Shown in pieces: positions 43,814-53,975 of a stretch of 64,000 nucleotides of DNA. Each line of letters starts with the position of its first letter. Position 1 is the first letter of the stretch. The position numbers and the translations under genes are program-made. The DNA lies in assembly GCF_000215705.1 (NCBI RefSeq), contig NC_015677.1:694001-758000 (forward strand), in the 5' to 3' direction. The DNA comes from Ramlibacter tataouinensis TTB310 (GTDB lineage: Bacteria; Pseudomonadota; Gammaproteobacteria; Burkholderiales; Burkholderiaceae_C). The notes under the pieces are model-generated. The model was not told the DNA's origin and searched no databases. It saw only the letters and a program-made list of their open reading frames with translations.

Positions 43814-45172
43814 TTACTCGGCGCTGGCCATCAGCGACGAGGCGGCCGCAGCCGCCAGCTGCATGCGCATGGAGCGCGCCACGCGCTCGAAGGCCGGGCG
43901 CGCGCCGGCCGACAGCTCGCGGCTGGGCCTCTCGCGGGCCACCTGCAGCGGATTGCGGTGCTGGCCGTTGACGCGGAACTCGAAATGCAGGTGCGGGCCG
44001 GTGGCCCAGCCGGTGGCGCCGACCGCACCCAGGCGCTGGCCCTGGGTGACCGCCTGGCCGCGCCGCACGTCGATGCGGCTGAGGTGGGCGTACAAGGTGG
44101 TGTCCACGTGGTTGTGCCGGACCGTGACCACGTTGCCGAAGCCGTTCTGCACGCCGGCGAACTCGACGACGCCGTCGCCCACCACCCGCACCGGCGTGCC
44201 GGTGGGCGCGCCATAGTCCACGCCCAGATGCGCGCGCCAGCGCTGCAGGACGGGATGGAAGCGCATGGCGAAGCCGCTGGTCACGCGCGAGAACTCCATG
44301 GGCGAGGCCAGGTAGGCGCTGGCCAGGCTCTTGCCCTCCAGCGTGTAGTAGCCGCCCTTCTGGCCCGGCTCCTGGAACCACATGGCGGTGTAGGTCCTGC
44401 CGTTGTTGACGAACTCCAGCGACAGCACGCGGCCGGTGCGCATCGGCTCCCCGTCGGCCTCCAGCGTCTCGTACACGACGCTGAAGCGGTCGCCGCGGCG
44501 CAGGCCGCGGTGGAAGTCGATGCTGCTGGACAGGACATCGGCCACCTGGACCGCCACCTCGTCGGGGATGCGGGCTTCGTCCACGGCGGCGAACAGCGAG
44601 CTGCGGATGGTGCCGCTGCCCAGGCGGGCCGAGGCGGTCAGCGGCGCGGTCTCGATGCGCGACACGAAGGTGCCGCCGGCCACGCGCTGGATCACCAGGC
44701 GCCTGAACTGGCCGTCGTCCTCGGGCGCCCAGCGCGCGGTGAGCCGGTCCAGGCCATGCTGGTCGTTCGCTTCCACCGTGACCGTGCGGCCGACACGTCC
44801 CAGCAGCTGGGTGCGGAACACGTCGTCGTGGCGCAGGTAGGCGGCGGCGGCCGGATCGCTCACGCCCAATCGAGCGAGCAGGGTGTCGACGGTGTCGGTG
44901 GGCCGCACGACTTCGGAGCGGAACAGTCGCAGGTTATGAACGTCCAGCGCCTCGACCTGCGGTTCCAGCGGCAGGGGCTGCACCGCCTCCACCACCTCGC
45001 GCACCGGCATCTCCGCGGGGTCCGGGCCGAACGAGGCCACGGCGAAAGCACCGCCACCGCCCCCCAGCAGCAAGGCCGCGACCAGGGCGGTGAGCTTGCG
45101 CGGATGATGTTCAAGCACCTGCAAGGCGCGTAAGGCGAAAGCCTGGCTGGCGGTGAACAATGGGATCTTCAA
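43814..45172 (-). CDS. M23-family metallopeptidase, membrane-anchored (TTG start)
   Basis: A 452-residue cell-wall endopeptidase. An N-terminal membrane segment ([20 protein letters not shown]) is followed by a LysM/OapA-like region ([25 protein letters not shown]). The M23 domain has [30 protein letters not shown] (zinc ligands in HLGVD) and [13 protein letters not shown] (HLH). It therefore cleaves peptidoglycan cross-links in the periplasm. The TTG at 45172 has AAGGA 8 nt upstream and starts [12 protein letters not shown]. An upstream in-frame codon at 45319 adds ~49 residues that run back into the tyrS leader and look non-coding. It is divergent from tyrS. Confidence 0.93.
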   Translation of the reverse strand: MKIPLFTASQAFALRALQVLEHHPRKLTALVAALLLGGGGGAFAVASFGPDPAEMPVREVVEAVQPLPLEPQVEALDVHNLRLFRSEVVRPTDTVDTLLARLGVSDPAAAAYLRHDDVFRTQLLGRVGRTVTVEANDQHGLDRLTARWAPEDDGQFRRLVIQRVAGGTFVSRIETAPLTASARLGSGTIRSSLFAAVDEARIPDEVAVQVADVLSSSIDFHRGLRRGDRFSVVYETLEADGEPMRTGRVLSLEFVNNGRTYTAMWFQEPGQKGGYYTLEGKSLASAYLASPMEFSRVTSGFAMRFHPVLQRWRAHLGVDYGAPTGTPVRVVGDGVVEFAGVQNGFGNVVTVRHNHVDTTLYAHLSRIDVRRGQAVTQGQRLGAVGATGWATGPHLHFEFRVNGQHRNPLQVARERPSRELSAGARPAFERVARSMRMQLAAAAASSLMASAE

Positions 45173-45342
45173 TTCGTGGGTCCTTGTGTCAGCGGGAACA
45201 ATCCGTTTCGCCCCGTGCCCGAGGCTCCCGGCGTGACAAGCCGACACAAAAGCACCAAATGTGCCCGGAACTAGAATCGGCCGTCCCAAAAAGCTGGAGC
45301 GAGTATAGCCACGGCTCAAGCTCGGCAGCAGGTAAACCCGTT

Positions 45343-46578
45343 ATGAATCAGCCCGTTACAAAAGAAACTTTCCAAGTTACTGAAGAGGTGAAAAGGGCCC
45401 TGGCGGTGAGCTTGCGGGGGTGCGAAGAGCTGCTGCCTCAGCAGGATTGGTTACAAAAATTGGCGCGCTCGGCGAGTACGGGCGTGCCTCTGCGCATCAA
45501 GCTGGGCCTGGATCCCACGGCGCCTGACATTCATGTCGGACATACCGTGGTGCTGAACAAGATGCGCCAGCTGCAGGACCTGGGCCACACGGTCATTTTC
45601 CTGATCGGCGACTTCACCTCCATGATCGGCGACCCGTCGGGCCGCAACACCACCCGCCCGCCACTCACGGCTGAGCAGATCAAGGCCAATGCCGAGACCT
45701 ACTACCGCCAGGCCAGCCTGGTGCTGGACCCGGCCCGCACGGAGATCCGCTACAACAGCGAGTGGAGCGACCCGCTGGGCGCGCGCGGCATGATCGAGCT
45801 GGCGGCCAGGTACACGGTGGCCCGCATGATGGAGCGCGACGATTTCCACAAGCGCTTCACGGAAGGGCGCCCGATCTCCATCCACGAGTTCCTCTACCCG
45901 CTGATGCAGGGCTACGACTCGGTGGCGCTGCGCAGCGACCTGGAGCTGGGCGGCACAGACCAGAAGTTCAACCTGCTGATGGGCCGCCACCTGCAGCAGG
46001 AATACGGGCAGGAGCCGCAGTGCATCCTGACCATGCCGCTGCTGGAAGGGCTGGACGGCGTGGAGAAGATGTCCAAGAGCAAGAACAACTACATCGGCAT
46101 CAGCGAGGATCCCAACACCATGTTCGCCAAGGTGATGTCCATCTCCGACACGCTGATGTGGCGCTGGTACCTGCTGCTGAGCTTCCGCAGCGAGGCGGAG
46201 ATCGCCGCGTTGAAGCAGGAGGTCGACGCCGGCCGCAATCCGCGCGACGCCAAGGTGCTGCTGGCCAAGGAGATCACCGCCCGCTTCCACAGCGCCGCGG
46301 CGGCCGACGCGGCCGAGCAGGACTTCGTCAATCGCAGCAAGGGCGGCGTGCCCGACGACATCCCCGAGGTTTCGCTGGCCGGTGCGCCCCTGGGCATCGC
46401 GGCGCTGCTCAAACAGGCCGGGCTCGCGCCCTCCAGCTCGGAGGCGAATCGCCTGATCGAGGGCGGGGGCGTGCGCGTCGATGGCTCCGTGGTCAGCGAC
46501 AAGGGGCTCAGGCTCGGCGCCGGCACCTACGTGGTGCAGGTCGGCAAGCGCAAGTTCGCGCGCGTCGCGCTGGCCTGA
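45343..46578 (+). CDS. tyrS: Tyrosyl-tRNA synthetase
   Basis: A 411-residue class I synthetase of the TyrRZ type. The HIGH-equivalent is HVGH (64-67, in [14 protein letters not shown]). The KMSKS loop is [10 protein letters not shown] (about 242-251), and [14 protein letters not shown] is the Tyr/tRNA site. The C-terminal S4 RNA-binding domain (about 345-405) contains [20 protein letters not shown]. The ATG at 45343 was chosen over an in-frame start at 45160, which would cross the divergent promoter region. Full length. Confidence 0.97.
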   Translation: MNQPVTKETFQVTEEVKRALAVSLRGCEELLPQQDWLQKLARSASTGVPLRIKLGLDPTAPDIHVGHTVVLNKMRQLQDLGHTVIFLIGDFTSMIGDPSGRNTTRPPLTAEQIKANAETYYRQASLVLDPARTEIRYNSEWSDPLGARGMIELAARYTVARMMERDDFHKRFTEGRPISIHEFLYPLMQGYDSVALRSDLELGGTDQKFNLLMGRHLQQEYGQEPQCILTMPLLEGLDGVEKMSKSKNNYIGISEDPNTMFAKVMSISDTLMWRWYLLLSFRSEAEIAALKQEVDAGRNPRDAKVLLAKEITARFHSAAAADAAEQDFVNRSKGGVPDDIPEVSLAGAPLGIAALLKQAGLAPSSSEANRLIEGGGVRVDGSVVSDKGLRLGAGTYVVQVGKRKFARVALA

Positions 46579-46583
46579 GCGTA

Positions 46584-47513
46584 GTGCTGGCTGCCGCCCG
46601 CACCCCGGCGCCCGAGACGCTGCTGCGCGCCTCGGTGGCCGTGGCGCTGGCCACCATCGCGCTCAAGACCCTGGCCTGGTGGCTCACGTCGTCGGTCGGC
46701 CTGCTGTCCGATGCCATGGAGTCGCTGGTCAACCTGGCCGGCGCGCTGTTCGGGCTGCTGATGGTGCGCATCGCCAGCCAGCCAGCCGACCCGGAGCATC
46801 CCTATGGCCACCACAAGGCCGAGTATTTCTCCTCCGGTTTCGAGGGCCTGCTGATCCTGGTGGCTGCGCTGGCCATCCTCTGGGCGGCCGTGGGGCGCCT
46901 GCTGGCGCCCCGGCCGCTGGAGCAGATCGGCCTGGGCATGGCCCTGTCGGTGCTGAGCTCGGCGCTCAACGGCGCGCTGGCCTGGGCCATGCTGCGCTCG
47001 GCCCGCGCGCACCGCTCCATGGCGCTGGAAGGCGGGGCGCGCCACCTGCTCACCGACGTGTGGACCTCGGCCGGCGTGCTGGCGGGCGTGGCGCTGGTCG
47101 CCGCCACCGGCTGGGGCTGGCTGGACCCGGTCATCGCCGTCGCGGTGGCGCTCAACATCCTGCGCGAGGGAGCTCGGCTGGTGTGGAAGTCCGCCCAGGG
47201 CCTGATGGACCAGCGTGTCGACTCGGCCTCGCTGGCCGCCATCGAGCAGACCCTGGAGGGGCTGCGTCGTCCCGGCATCCGGTTCGACCACGTCATCACG
47301 CGCCGCTCCGGGCGCCGGCGCTTCCTGGACATGCACATGCATGTGCCGGGCAGCTGGACGCTGCAGCGGGCCGCCGCCCAGCGCGCCCGGGTCGAGGAAG
47401 GGCTGCGGGCGGCGGTGCCCGGCCTGCATGCCACGATCCAGCTGCTGCCCACCGACGTGGAGGCGCAGCTGACCGGGCAAGACGAGGACTTGGACGAGGG
47501 GAGCGCGGCTTGA
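46584..47513 (+). CDS. Cation diffusion facilitator family transporter
   Basis: A 309-residue, six-helix metal/proton antiporter. TM2 reads [15 protein letters not shown], the loop [21 protein letters not shown], and TM5 [15 protein letters not shown], with the HxxxD metal site. TM2 has Asp, Glu and Asn where zinc exporters have D/H-x3-D, the DAxESxVN subgroup whose metal is uncertain (Fe, Mn or other). A cytosolic C-terminal domain, [28 protein letters not shown], binds metal in relatives. The GTG start at 46584 is 5 bp after tyrS. The stop overlaps the dtd TTG start (TTGA). Confidence 0.88.
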   Translation: MLAAARTPAPETLLRASVAVALATIALKTLAWWLTSSVGLLSDAMESLVNLAGALFGLLMVRIASQPADPEHPYGHHKAEYFSSGFEGLLILVAALAILWAAVGRLLAPRPLEQIGLGMALSVLSSALNGALAWAMLRSARAHRSMALEGGARHLLTDVWTSAGVLAGVALVAATGWGWLDPVIAVAVALNILREGARLVWKSAQGLMDQRVDSASLAAIEQTLEGLRRPGIRFDHVITRRSGRRRFLDMHMHVPGSWTLQRAAAQRARVEEGLRAAVPGLHATIQLLPTDVEAQLTGQDEDLDEGSAA

Positions 47514-47950
47514 TCGGCCTGGTGCAGCGCGTGCGCGAGGCCCGGGTCGAGGTGGACGGCCGCACGGTGGGCGCGATCGGGCCCGGCCTGCTGGTGCTGC
47601 TGTGCGCCGAGCGCGGCGACGGCCCGGCCCAGGCCGACCGGCTGCTGGCCAAGCTGCTCAAGCTGCGCATCTTCGCGGACCAGGCCGGCAGGATGAACCG
47701 CAGCCTGCAGGACATGGGCGGCGGCCTGCTGGTGGTCAGCCAGTTCACGCTGGCGGCGGACACCTCCGGCGGCAACCGGCCCAGCTTCACGGCCGCCGCC
47801 GCGCCCGAGGAGGGCCGGCGCCTTTACGACTATTTCCTGGCCCAGGCCCGGGCGGCCCATCCGCAGGTGGCCAGCGGCGAGTTCGGCGCCGACATGCAGG
47901 TGCACCTGGTGGGCGACGGTCCGGTGACCATCCCCATCCGCATTCAGTAG
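47510..47950 (+). CDS. dtd: D-aminoacyl-tRNA deacylase
   Basis: A 146-residue proofreading enzyme that removes D-amino acids from t[33 protein letters not shown] opens the fold. [22 protein letters not shown] contains the SQxTL motif, and [12 protein letters not shown] has the cis Gly-Pro motif. The TTG start overlaps the upstream stop (TTGA) and has GAGGGGAG before it. The 3' end overlaps the convergent ybeY stop by 7 nt. Confidence 0.95.
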   Translation: MIGLVQRVREARVEVDGRTVGAIGPGLLVLLCAERGDGPAQADRLLAKLLKLRIFADQAGRMNRSLQDMGGGLLVVSQFTLAADTSGGNRPSFTAAAAPEEGRRLYDYFLAQARAAHPQVASGEFGADMQVHLVGDGPVTIPIRIQ

Positions 47951-48474
47951 GGATTGGGGTAGCCCAGGGCGCCCAGCAGCAGGATCTCGGCGGCCTCCAT
48001 CTCCAGCGCCTGGCGCTGGCCGCCCTCGTGGTCGTAGCCCTGGGCATGCAGCGTCCCGTGCACCAGCAGGTGCGCGTAGTGCGCCTCCAGCGTCTTGCGC
48101 TGCCCGCGTGCCTCGCGCTCGACCACCGGGCCGCACAGCACCAGGTCGCACAGCACCACCGGCTCGCGCGCGTAGTCGAAGGTCAGCACGTTGGTGGCGT
48201 AGTCGCGGCCGCGGAACCGCAGGTTGAGCTCGCGGCCCTCGTCCTCGCCGACGATGCGCACCGCCATCTCGGCCGGCCGCCGCAGCGCGTGGCCGATCCA
48301 GCGCAGCACGCGCTCACGGCGCAGCACGGCACGGTGCGCGGCCACGCCGGGGAAGGCGCCGAACTGCAGCGTCAGCTCGGGTTGCTCCGCCGCGCGGGCT
48401 GGTGGTTCGCCCCCGTTCGCAGCCGACCGCCCGCTACTTGGCGGGTTCCGACTTGCGTGCGGCATCATAGGCAT
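47944..48474 (-). CDS. ybeY: Endoribonuclease/rRNA maturation factor YbeY
   Basis: A 176-residue zinc metalloprotein for 16S rRNA 3'-end maturation and ribosome quality control. The zinc site is [17 protein letters not shown] (H-x3-H-x5-H). [30 protein letters not shown] is the conserved core. The first ~35 residues ([25 protein letters not shown]) look unconserved and overlap phoH by 41 nt, so the real start may be later. It follows phoH, the widespread phoH-ybeY pairing. Confidence 0.93.
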   Translation of the reverse strand: MPMMPHASRNPPSSGRSAANGGEPPARAAEQPELTLQFGAFPGVAAHRAVLRRERVLRWIGHALRRPAEMAVRIVGEDEGRELNLRFRGRDYATNVLTFDYAREPVVLCDLVLCGPVVEREARGQRKTLEAHYAHLLVHGTLHAQGYDHEGGQRQALEMEAAEILLLGALGYPNPY

Positions 48475-49381
48475 CGACGATGCGCGCCACCAGCGGATGC
48501 CGCACCACGTCGGCGCTGGTGAAGCGGGTGTGGGCGATGCCCTTGACGCGCTTGAGCACGCGCTCGGCGTCGACCAGCCCGGAGAGCTGGCCCTTGGGCA
48601 GGTCGATCTGGCTGATGTCGCCGGTCACCACGCACTTGCTGCCGAAGCCGATGCGGGTGAGGAACATCTTCATCTGCTCGGGCGTGGTGTTCTGTGCCTC
48701 GTCCAGGATGACGAAGGCCTTGTTCAACGTGCGCCCGCGCATGAAGGCCAGCGGCGCGATCTCCAGCTCATTGCGCTCGAAGGCCTTGGTCACCCGGTCG
48801 AAGCCCATCAGGTCGTACAGCGCGTCGTACAGCGGCCGCAGGTAGGGGTCCACCTTCTGCGTCAGGTCGCCGGGCAGGAAGCCCAGCTTCTCGCCGGCCT
48901 CCACCGCCGGGCGGGTGAGCACGATGCGCTGCACGCCGCTGCGCTCCAGCGCGTCCACCGCGCAGGCCACGGCCAGGTAGGTCTTGCCGGTGCCGGCCGG
49001 GCCGATGCCGAAGGTGATGTCGTGGCTGGCGATGTTGTCCAGGTAGACGCTCTGGTTGGGGGTGCGCGCCTTGAGGTCGCTGCGGCGGGTGCGCAGCCCC
49101 TGGGCGCCTTCCTCGTCCTCCTCCATCGCCTGCTCGCCCGCCACCATCAGCTGCACCTTGTCGGCCGGGATCGGACGGGCCGCCATCTCGTACATGGCCT
49201 GCAGCACCTCCAGCGCCCGCTGCGCCTGCGCCTTGGGTCCCTCGATCTTGAAATGCTCCTGCCGGTGCGAGATGGCCACCTGCAGCGCGGTCTCCACGGT
49301 CCTCAGGTGCTCGTCGGTGGGGCCGCACAGGTTGGCCAGGCGCGTGTTGTTGGGCGGGGAAAAAGCGTGTTTGAGGATCAA
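48434..49381 (-). CDS. phoH: PhoH-family ATPase (YbeZ type, TTG start)
   Basis: A 315-residue ATPase. The Walker A is [18 protein letters not shown] (127-134 for GPAGTGKT) and Walker B is [35 protein letters not shown]. The N-terminal [47 protein letters not shown] is the usual KH-like region. The start is TTG at 49381, giving [10 protein letters not shown]. PhoH/YbeZ works with YbeY in rRNA processing. It is divergent from ruvA, with 26 bp between the starts. Confidence 0.94.
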   Translation of the reverse strand: MILKHAFSPPNNTRLANLCGPTDEHLRTVETALQVAISHRQEHFKIEGPKAQAQRALEVLQAMYEMAARPIPADKVQLMVAGEQAMEEDEEGAQGLRTRRSDLKARTPNQSVYLDNIASHDITFGIGPAGTGKTYLAVACAVDALERSGVQRIVLTRPAVEAGEKLGFLPGDLTQKVDPYLRPLYDALYDLMGFDRVTKAFERNELEIAPLAFMRGRTLNKAFVILDEAQNTTPEQMKMFLTRIGFGSKCVVTGDISQIDLPKGQLSGLVDAERVLKRVKGIAHTRFTSADVVRHPLVARIVDAYDAARKSEPAK

Positions 49382-49407
49382 GCTGATAATTCCGTTCGAG
49401 GAACCTC

Positions 49408-49989
49408 ATGATAGGCAGATTGATAGGAACGCTCGCGGACAAGAACCCGCCCCAGGTGCTGCTGGACTGCCAGGGCGTGGGCTACGAGGTGGACGTGCCC
49501 ATGAGCACCTTCTACCACCTGCCGGGCCTGGGTGAGAAGGTCACGCTGCTGACGCATTTCGTGGTGCGCGAGGACGCACAGGTGCTGTACGGCTTCGGCA
49601 GCACAGGCGAGCGCGAGGCCTTCCGCCAGCTGATCAAGATCTCGGGCGTGGGCCCGCGCACCGCGCTGTCGGTGCTGTCGGGCCTGAGCGTGGCCGACAT
49701 CGCCCAGGCCGTCACGGCCCAGGACGCCGGCCGGCTGGTCAAGGTGCCCGGCATCGGCAAGAAGACGGCCGAGCGGCTGCTGCTGGAACTCAAGGGCAAG
49801 ATCGGCGCCGACCTGGGTGCGCCGGCCGGCGGCGCCGGCGCTGCCAGCGATGCGCAGGCCGACATCCTGCAGGCCCTGCAGACCTTGGGCTACAGCGACA
49901 AGGAAGCCCAGGCCGCGCTGCGGGCGCTGCCCAAGGACGTGGGCGTGAGCGAGGGCATCAAGCTGGCGCTCAAGGCGCTGACCAAGTGA
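49408..49989 (+). CDS. ruvA: Holliday junction branch migration protein RuvA
   Basis: A 193-residue protein forming the tetramer that holds a Holliday junction. The OB fold is [31 protein letters not shown]. Two helix-hairpin-helix motifs follow, [19 protein letters not shown] and [22 protein letters not shown]. The C-terminal domain III ([22 protein letters not shown]) binds RuvB. GAGGAAC lies ahead of the ATG. It is followed after 7 bp by ruvB; ruvC is not here. No LexA box is visible upstream. Confidence 0.97.
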   Translation: MIGRLIGTLADKNPPQVLLDCQGVGYEVDVPMSTFYHLPGLGEKVTLLTHFVVREDAQVLYGFGSTGEREAFRQLIKISGVGPRTALSVLSGLSVADIAQAVTAQDAGRLVKVPGIGKKTAERLLLELKGKIGADLGAPAGGAGAASDAQADILQALQTLGYSDKEAQAALRALPKDVGVSEGIKLALKALTK

Positions 49990-49996
49990 CACCCGT

Positions 49997-51052
49997 ATGA
50001 GCATCCAGACCGACGACTTCGGCCTGCCGCCGTCCCCGCGCGTGGTGTCCGCCGCGCCCGCCTCGCCGGGCGAGGAGGCGATCGAGCGCGCCCTGCGGCC
50101 CAAGCAGCTGGCCGAGTACGTGGGCCAGGCCAAGACGCGCGAGCAGCTGGAGATCTTCATCAGCGCGGCCAGGAAGCGCGGCGAGGCGCTGGACCACGTG
50201 CTGCTGTTCGGCCCGCCGGGCCTGGGCAAGACCACGCTGTCCCACATCATCGCGCAGGAGCTGGGCGTCAACCTGCGCCAGACCTCGGGCCCGGTGCTGG
50301 AAAAGCCCAAGGACCTGGCGGCGCTGCTGACCAACCTCGAGAAGAACGACGTGCTGTTCATCGACGAGATCCACCGCCTGTCGCCGGTGGTCGAGGAGAT
50401 CCTCTACCCGGCGCTGGAGGACTACCAGATCGACATCATGATCGGCGAGGGCCCGGCGGCGCGCTCGATCAAGCTGGACCTGCAGCCCTTCACGCTGGTG
50501 GGCGCCACCACGCGCGCCGGCATGCTGACCAACCCGCTGCGCGACCGCTTCGGCATCGTGGCGCGGCTGGAGTTCTACACCGCCGAGGAGCTGACCCGCA
50601 TCGTGCGCCGCAGCGCCACGCTGCTGGACGCGCCGATGGACCCCGAGGGCGCGGTCGAGATCGCGCGCCGTTCGCGCGGCACGCCGCGCATCGCCAACCG
50701 GCTGCTGCGGCGGGTGCGCGACTATGCGGACGTGAAGGGCTCGGGCCGCATCACCCAGGACATCGCGCAAAAGGCCCTGGCGATGCTGGACGTCGATCCG
50801 CAGGGCTTCGACGTGATGGACCGCAAGCTGCTGGAGGCGGTGATCCACCGCTTCGACGGCGGCCCGGTCGGCCTGGACAACATCGCCGCCAGCATCGGCG
50901 AGGAAGCCGGCACCATCGAGGACGTGATCGAGCCCTACCTGATCCAGCAGGGCTACCTGCAGCGCACGCCGCGCGGGCGCATCGCCACGCTGGCGGCGTT
51001 CCGCCACCTGGGCGTGGCGCCGCCCAAGAGCGCCGGCAGCTTGTTCGAGTGA
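49997..51052 (+). CDS. ruvB: Holliday junction branch migration helicase RuvB
   Basis: A 351-residue AAA+ motor that drives branch migration with RuvA. The Walker A is [18 protein letters not shown] (72-79), Walker B is [16 protein letters not shown] (DEIH 123-126), and sensor 1 is [23 protein letters not shown]. The arginine-finger region and the C-terminal winged helix ([38 protein letters not shown]) are intact. Normal length. Confidence 0.98.
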   Translation: MSIQTDDFGLPPSPRVVSAAPASPGEEAIERALRPKQLAEYVGQAKTREQLEIFISAARKRGEALDHVLLFGPPGLGKTTLSHIIAQELGVNLRQTSGPVLEKPKDLAALLTNLEKNDVLFIDEIHRLSPVVEEILYPALEDYQIDIMIGEGPAARSIKLDLQPFTLVGATTRAGMLTNPLRDRFGIVARLEFYTAEELTRIVRRSATLLDAPMDPEGAVEIARRSRGTPRIANRLLRRVRDYADVKGSGRITQDIAQKALAMLDVDPQGFDVMDRKLLEAVIHRFDGGPVGLDNIAASIGEEAGTIEDVIEPYLIQQGYLQRTPRGRIATLAAFRHLGVAPPKSAGSLFE

Positions 51053-51054
51053 AG

Positions 51055-51074
51055 GCGCCGCCGCCGGGCGGCGC
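51055..51074 (+). terminator. GC hairpin after ruvB
   Basis: GCGCCGCC (51055-51062) pairs with GGCGGCGC (51067-51074), loop GCCG, directly after the ruvB stop. There is no U-tract, so it is only a candidate terminator. A second hairpin (GCTTCG...CGAAGC) lies around 51105-51124. Confidence 0.4.
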
Positions 51075-51202
51075 GACGGCCGGCACACCGCCCGCAGCAA
51101 CCAAGCTTCGGCTTATACGAAGCGTCCGCGCGAAAAATCTGCTTTTTCCGACATCTGCGCGCTGCTATACCTCGGGGCATCGACATTCCCGGAGGTGACG
51201 CC

Positions 51203-52144
51203 ATGAAGAAAGCACTGACGCTGCTGACTGTTGTCCTGGCGCTGGGCCTCGCGGCCCTGGACGCCGATGCCGCCCGCCGGTTGGGCGGCGGCAAGTCCAG
51301 TGGCATGCAGCGCGACAACGTGACGGCGCCGGCCAAGCCGGCCGGCGCCAGCAACGCCGCCCCCGGCACGCCGGGCCAGGCGCCTGCGGCCGCGGCTGCA
51401 CCGGCGGCCGCCACCGCGCCGGCGACGGCCGGCGCCGCGGCCCAGGCCAAGCGCAGCTGGATGGGGCCGCTGGCCGGCATCGCCGCGGGCCTGGGCCTGG
51501 CGGCGCTGGCCTCCCACTTGGGCTTTGGCGAGGAACTGGCCGCCGTGCTGCTGATCGCATTGCTGGCGATGGCCGTGCTGGCGGTGGCGGGCCTGGTGCT
51601 GCGGCGGCGCGCCGGGCAGCCGACGATGGCCGGCATGGGTGGCTTCGGCAGCACGGGTCCAGTTCCTGCGGACCCGGCGCCGGGCCCGGCTGGCACCCTG
51701 CAGCGCACCGGCGGCTCCGGCGGCTCCCTGATCGGCTCGCGCCTGGACGGCGTCGCCGCCCCGCGCTCGACCATTCCCCAGGACTTCGATGCCGAGGGTT
51801 TCGTGCGCAATGCCAAGGCGAACTTCCTCGCGCTGCAGGCGGCCCATGACGCGCGGGACCTGGACCGCCTGGGCGAGTACCTCACGCCCGAGATGCTGGA
51901 CGCCGTGCGCGCCGAGCTGGCCGAACGGGACGATGTGCCGCAAACCACCGAGGTGTTCGGTCTGCAGGCCGAGGTGCTGGACGTGGCGCAGGAGCCCGCG
52001 CAGTACGTGGTGAGCGTGCGCTTCACCGGCAGCATCCGCCACGCGCACGGCACCGAGACCGAGGACCTGGACGAGATCTGGCACCTGGCCAAGCCGCGCT
52101 TCGGCACCGGCGGGTGGCTGGTCGCCGGCATCCAGCAGGCCTGA
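51203..52144 (+). CDS. Tim44-like domain, exported/membrane protein
   Basis: A 313-residue protein. The signal sequence is MKKALTLLTVVLALGLAALDADA. An Ala/Pro-rich linker (about 35-85) follows, then two membrane helices (GPLAGIAAGLGLAALASHLG and LAAVLLIALLAMAVLAVAGLVL). The C-terminal Tim44/MBA1-like domain (about 195-313) contains FDAEGFVRNAKANFLALQAAHDARDLDRLGEYLTPEMLDAVRAELAERDD and DEIWHLAKP. In mitochondria Tim44 tethers import motors; the bacterial proteins have no proven role. GGAGG is near the ATG. Its stop and the stop of the convergent next gene face each other across 8 bp. Confidence 0.88.
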   Translation: MKKALTLLTVVLALGLAALDADAARRLGGGKSSGMQRDNVTAPAKPAGASNAAPGTPGQAPAAAAAPAAATAPATAGAAAQAKRSWMGPLAGIAAGLGLAALASHLGFGEELAAVLLIALLAMAVLAVAGLVLRRRAGQPTMAGMGGFGSTGPVPADPAPGPAGTLQRTGGSGGSLIGSRLDGVAAPRSTIPQDFDAEGFVRNAKANFLALQAAHDARDLDRLGEYLTPEMLDAVRAELAERDDVPQTTEVFGLQAEVLDVAQEPAQYVVSVRFTGSIRHAHGTETEDLDEIWHLAKPRFGTGGWLVAGIQQA

Positions 52145-52152
52145 ACCCGGGC

Positions 52153-53016
52153 TCAGGGGCGCACGGGCGGGGCGTCGGCCTCGCCCGCTGCCGCTTCCTG
52201 CCGCGCCGGGATGGCCTCGGTCCACAGCGCCACGTCTTCCTGCGTCATGGTGCTGGCGGGCGTGAGCCGGCCGTCCACGTAGCCCAGCTGCTCCACGTCG
52301 TGCAGGTACTGCTGGCGCGACAGCAGGGTGCCGGCGCACACATGCGGATCGCCCGGCAGCGGCTGGCGGCTCTCGGCGGCCAGCCGGGCCAGCAGCTCGT
52401 CCATCACCCAGAGCGGAACGCGCTGCCGCTCGCCGGGGTAGACGTAGCCGAACAGGGTGAGGTGGGCCAGCAGCACGCGCCAGTGCAGGCCAAAGCGTTC
52501 CAGCAGCCCGGCCCAGTCGATGCGCTCGGCGTTCACCTGCAGCAGGTGGGCGATGTCGGCGCCGTCGTAGCGCTCGCGCTCCATGATGAAGGCCTTTGAC
52601 AGCAGGCTGTCTTCCATGTTGACGACGTGCACCGGCACGCCCAGCACCTCGGCCTGCGCGTTGTCCTGGAACCAGCGGTCGTCCACGACCGCCACGCCGT
52701 TGCCCGAGTTGAAGATCAGGTCGATGAAGTCCTCGCCCGCGTGCACCTTGGCCAGCCAGTGCGGGTACGTGAGCTCGGCGCGCCAACCCTCGGCGCCCAT
52801 CCGTGCGGCCGCACGCTCGTAGTCGTCGCGGCGGATGAACAGGTCCAGGTCCTTGGTGGACCGTCGGATGCCGGTGTGGCAGGCGTGGGCGAAGGCGCCG
52901 CCGACCAGGAACGGGACGCCGGCATCGGCCAGCGCTTGCAGGGCACGCCGGTAGAAGGCGGCGGTTCGGGGTTGCACCTCGTCTTCCAGGGACGGGGCCA
53001 GAGGGGCAGAAGACAT
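52153..53016 (-). CDS. Nucleotidyltransferase-fold protein (AbiEii-like)
   Basis: A 287-residue protein. VPFLVGGAFAHACHTGIRRSTKDLDLFIRRDDYERA is a DNA-polymerase-beta-like nucleotidyltransferase core with GG-x(15)-D-x-D (D56, D58). AKVHAGEDFIDLIFNSGNGVAVVD holds the third acidic site, and an extended helical C-terminus follows. The pattern matches the nucleotidyltransferase family that includes AbiEii toxins but also housekeeping enzymes. There is no adjacent AbiEi-type regulator, so a toxin role is not supported. It is divergent from a metallophosphoesterase gene, an association that may be functional. Confidence 0.8.
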   Translation of the reverse strand: MSSAPLAPSLEDEVQPRTAAFYRRALQALADAGVPFLVGGAFAHACHTGIRRSTKDLDLFIRRDDYERAAARMGAEGWRAELTYPHWLAKVHAGEDFIDLIFNSGNGVAVVDDRWFQDNAQAEVLGVPVHVVNMEDSLLSKAFIMERERYDGADIAHLLQVNAERIDWAGLLERFGLHWRVLLAHLTLFGYVYPGERQRVPLWVMDELLARLAAESRQPLPGDPHVCAGTLLSRQQYLHDVEQLGYVDGRLTPASTMTQEDVALWTEAIPARQEAAAGEADAPPVRP

Positions 53017-53192
53017 GCAACTCTCCGCGGGGATGTTCGTCGCCTGAGCCTAGCCGACTCGGCCGCAGCCCGGGCCGGCACACAGCCTCATGCGGCGTCG
53101 GCTTCGGCCTACAGCACCTGGCGCGGGCTGGACGATGGCTGGCGCGGCAAGCCAAGGCACCATGGCCGCATGCGTTGCTCCGATTGCCACCC

Positions 53193-53969
53193 ATGAACCC
53201 CAAGTCCGCCAGCACCGTGCGCTTCGCCGCCGTCGGCGACATCCACGTCACCAAGGAATCCGCCGGCAGGCTGCGCGGCTTTTTCGCGCAAGCCTCGGAG
53301 GCGGCCGACGCGCTGCTGCTGTGCGGCGACCTGACCGACTACGGCACCGCGGAGGAAGCGCGGGTGCTCGCCGACGAGCTCGCCGTGGTCAAGGTCCCCA
53401 TCGTCGCCGTCCTGGGCAACCACGATTTCGAGTCCGGCACGCCGGAGGTGGTGCGGGAGACACTCACCCGCGCCGGCGTGCGCGTGCTCGACGGCGAAGC
53501 GGTCGAGATCCACGGCGTGGGCATCGCCGGGGCCAAGGGTTTCGCCGGCGGCTATGGCCGCGGTTCGTTGGGCGGCTGGGGCGAGCCGGCGATCAAGCAC
53601 TTCGTGCAGGAGGCGCTGAACGAGGCGCTCAAGCTGGAATCGGCCCTGGCCAAGCTGCGCACGCCGCGCCGCATCGCCTTACTGCACTACTCGCCCATCG
53701 CCGGCACGGTGCAGGGCGAGCCGGTGGAGATCTTCCCGTTCCTGGGCTCCAGCCGGCTGGAGGAGCCGCTGCTGCGCTACCCGGTGGATGCCGTCTTCCA
53801 CGGCCACGCGCACCGCGGCACGCCCGAGGGGCGGACCATCAACGGCGTGCCGGTCTACAACGTCGCCAAGCCCCTGCTGCAGCGCACCCGGCCGGGCCAG
53901 CCGCCATTCCGGCTGTTCGAGCTGCCGCGCGAAGCGGCAGAAGCGCCGCCCGCCCTGGCCGAGGGCTGA
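53193..53969 (+). CDS. Calcineurin-like metallophosphoesterase
   Basis: A 258-residue phosphoesterase with the complete two-metal signature: FAAVGDIHVT (D, H), LLLCGDLTDYG (D), VAVLGNHDFES (N, H), IALLHYSPI (H) and DAVFHGHAHRGTPEG (H-x-H). The substrate may be a phosphodiester, nucleotide or phosphoprotein. The ATG at 53193 was chosen over a TTG at 53175. It is divergent from the nucleotidyltransferase gene, with 176 bp between that may hold both promoters; none was identified clearly. Confidence 0.9.
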   Translation: MNPKSASTVRFAAVGDIHVTKESAGRLRGFFAQASEAADALLLCGDLTDYGTAEEARVLADELAVVKVPIVAVLGNHDFESGTPEVVRETLTRAGVRVLDGEAVEIHGVGIAGAKGFAGGYGRGSLGGWGEPAIKHFVQEALNEALKLESALAKLRTPRRIALLHYSPIAGTVQGEPVEIFPFLGSSRLEEPLLRYPVDAVFHGHAHRGTPEGRTINGVPVYNVAKPLLQRTRPGQPPFRLFELPREAAEAPPALAEG

Positions 53970-53975
53970 GCCCGC

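Noticed and set aside
52153..53016. AbiE-type abortive infection toxin
   Set aside because: The fold matches, but there is no adjacent AbiEi-like regulator and the partner gene is a divergent metallophosphoesterase.
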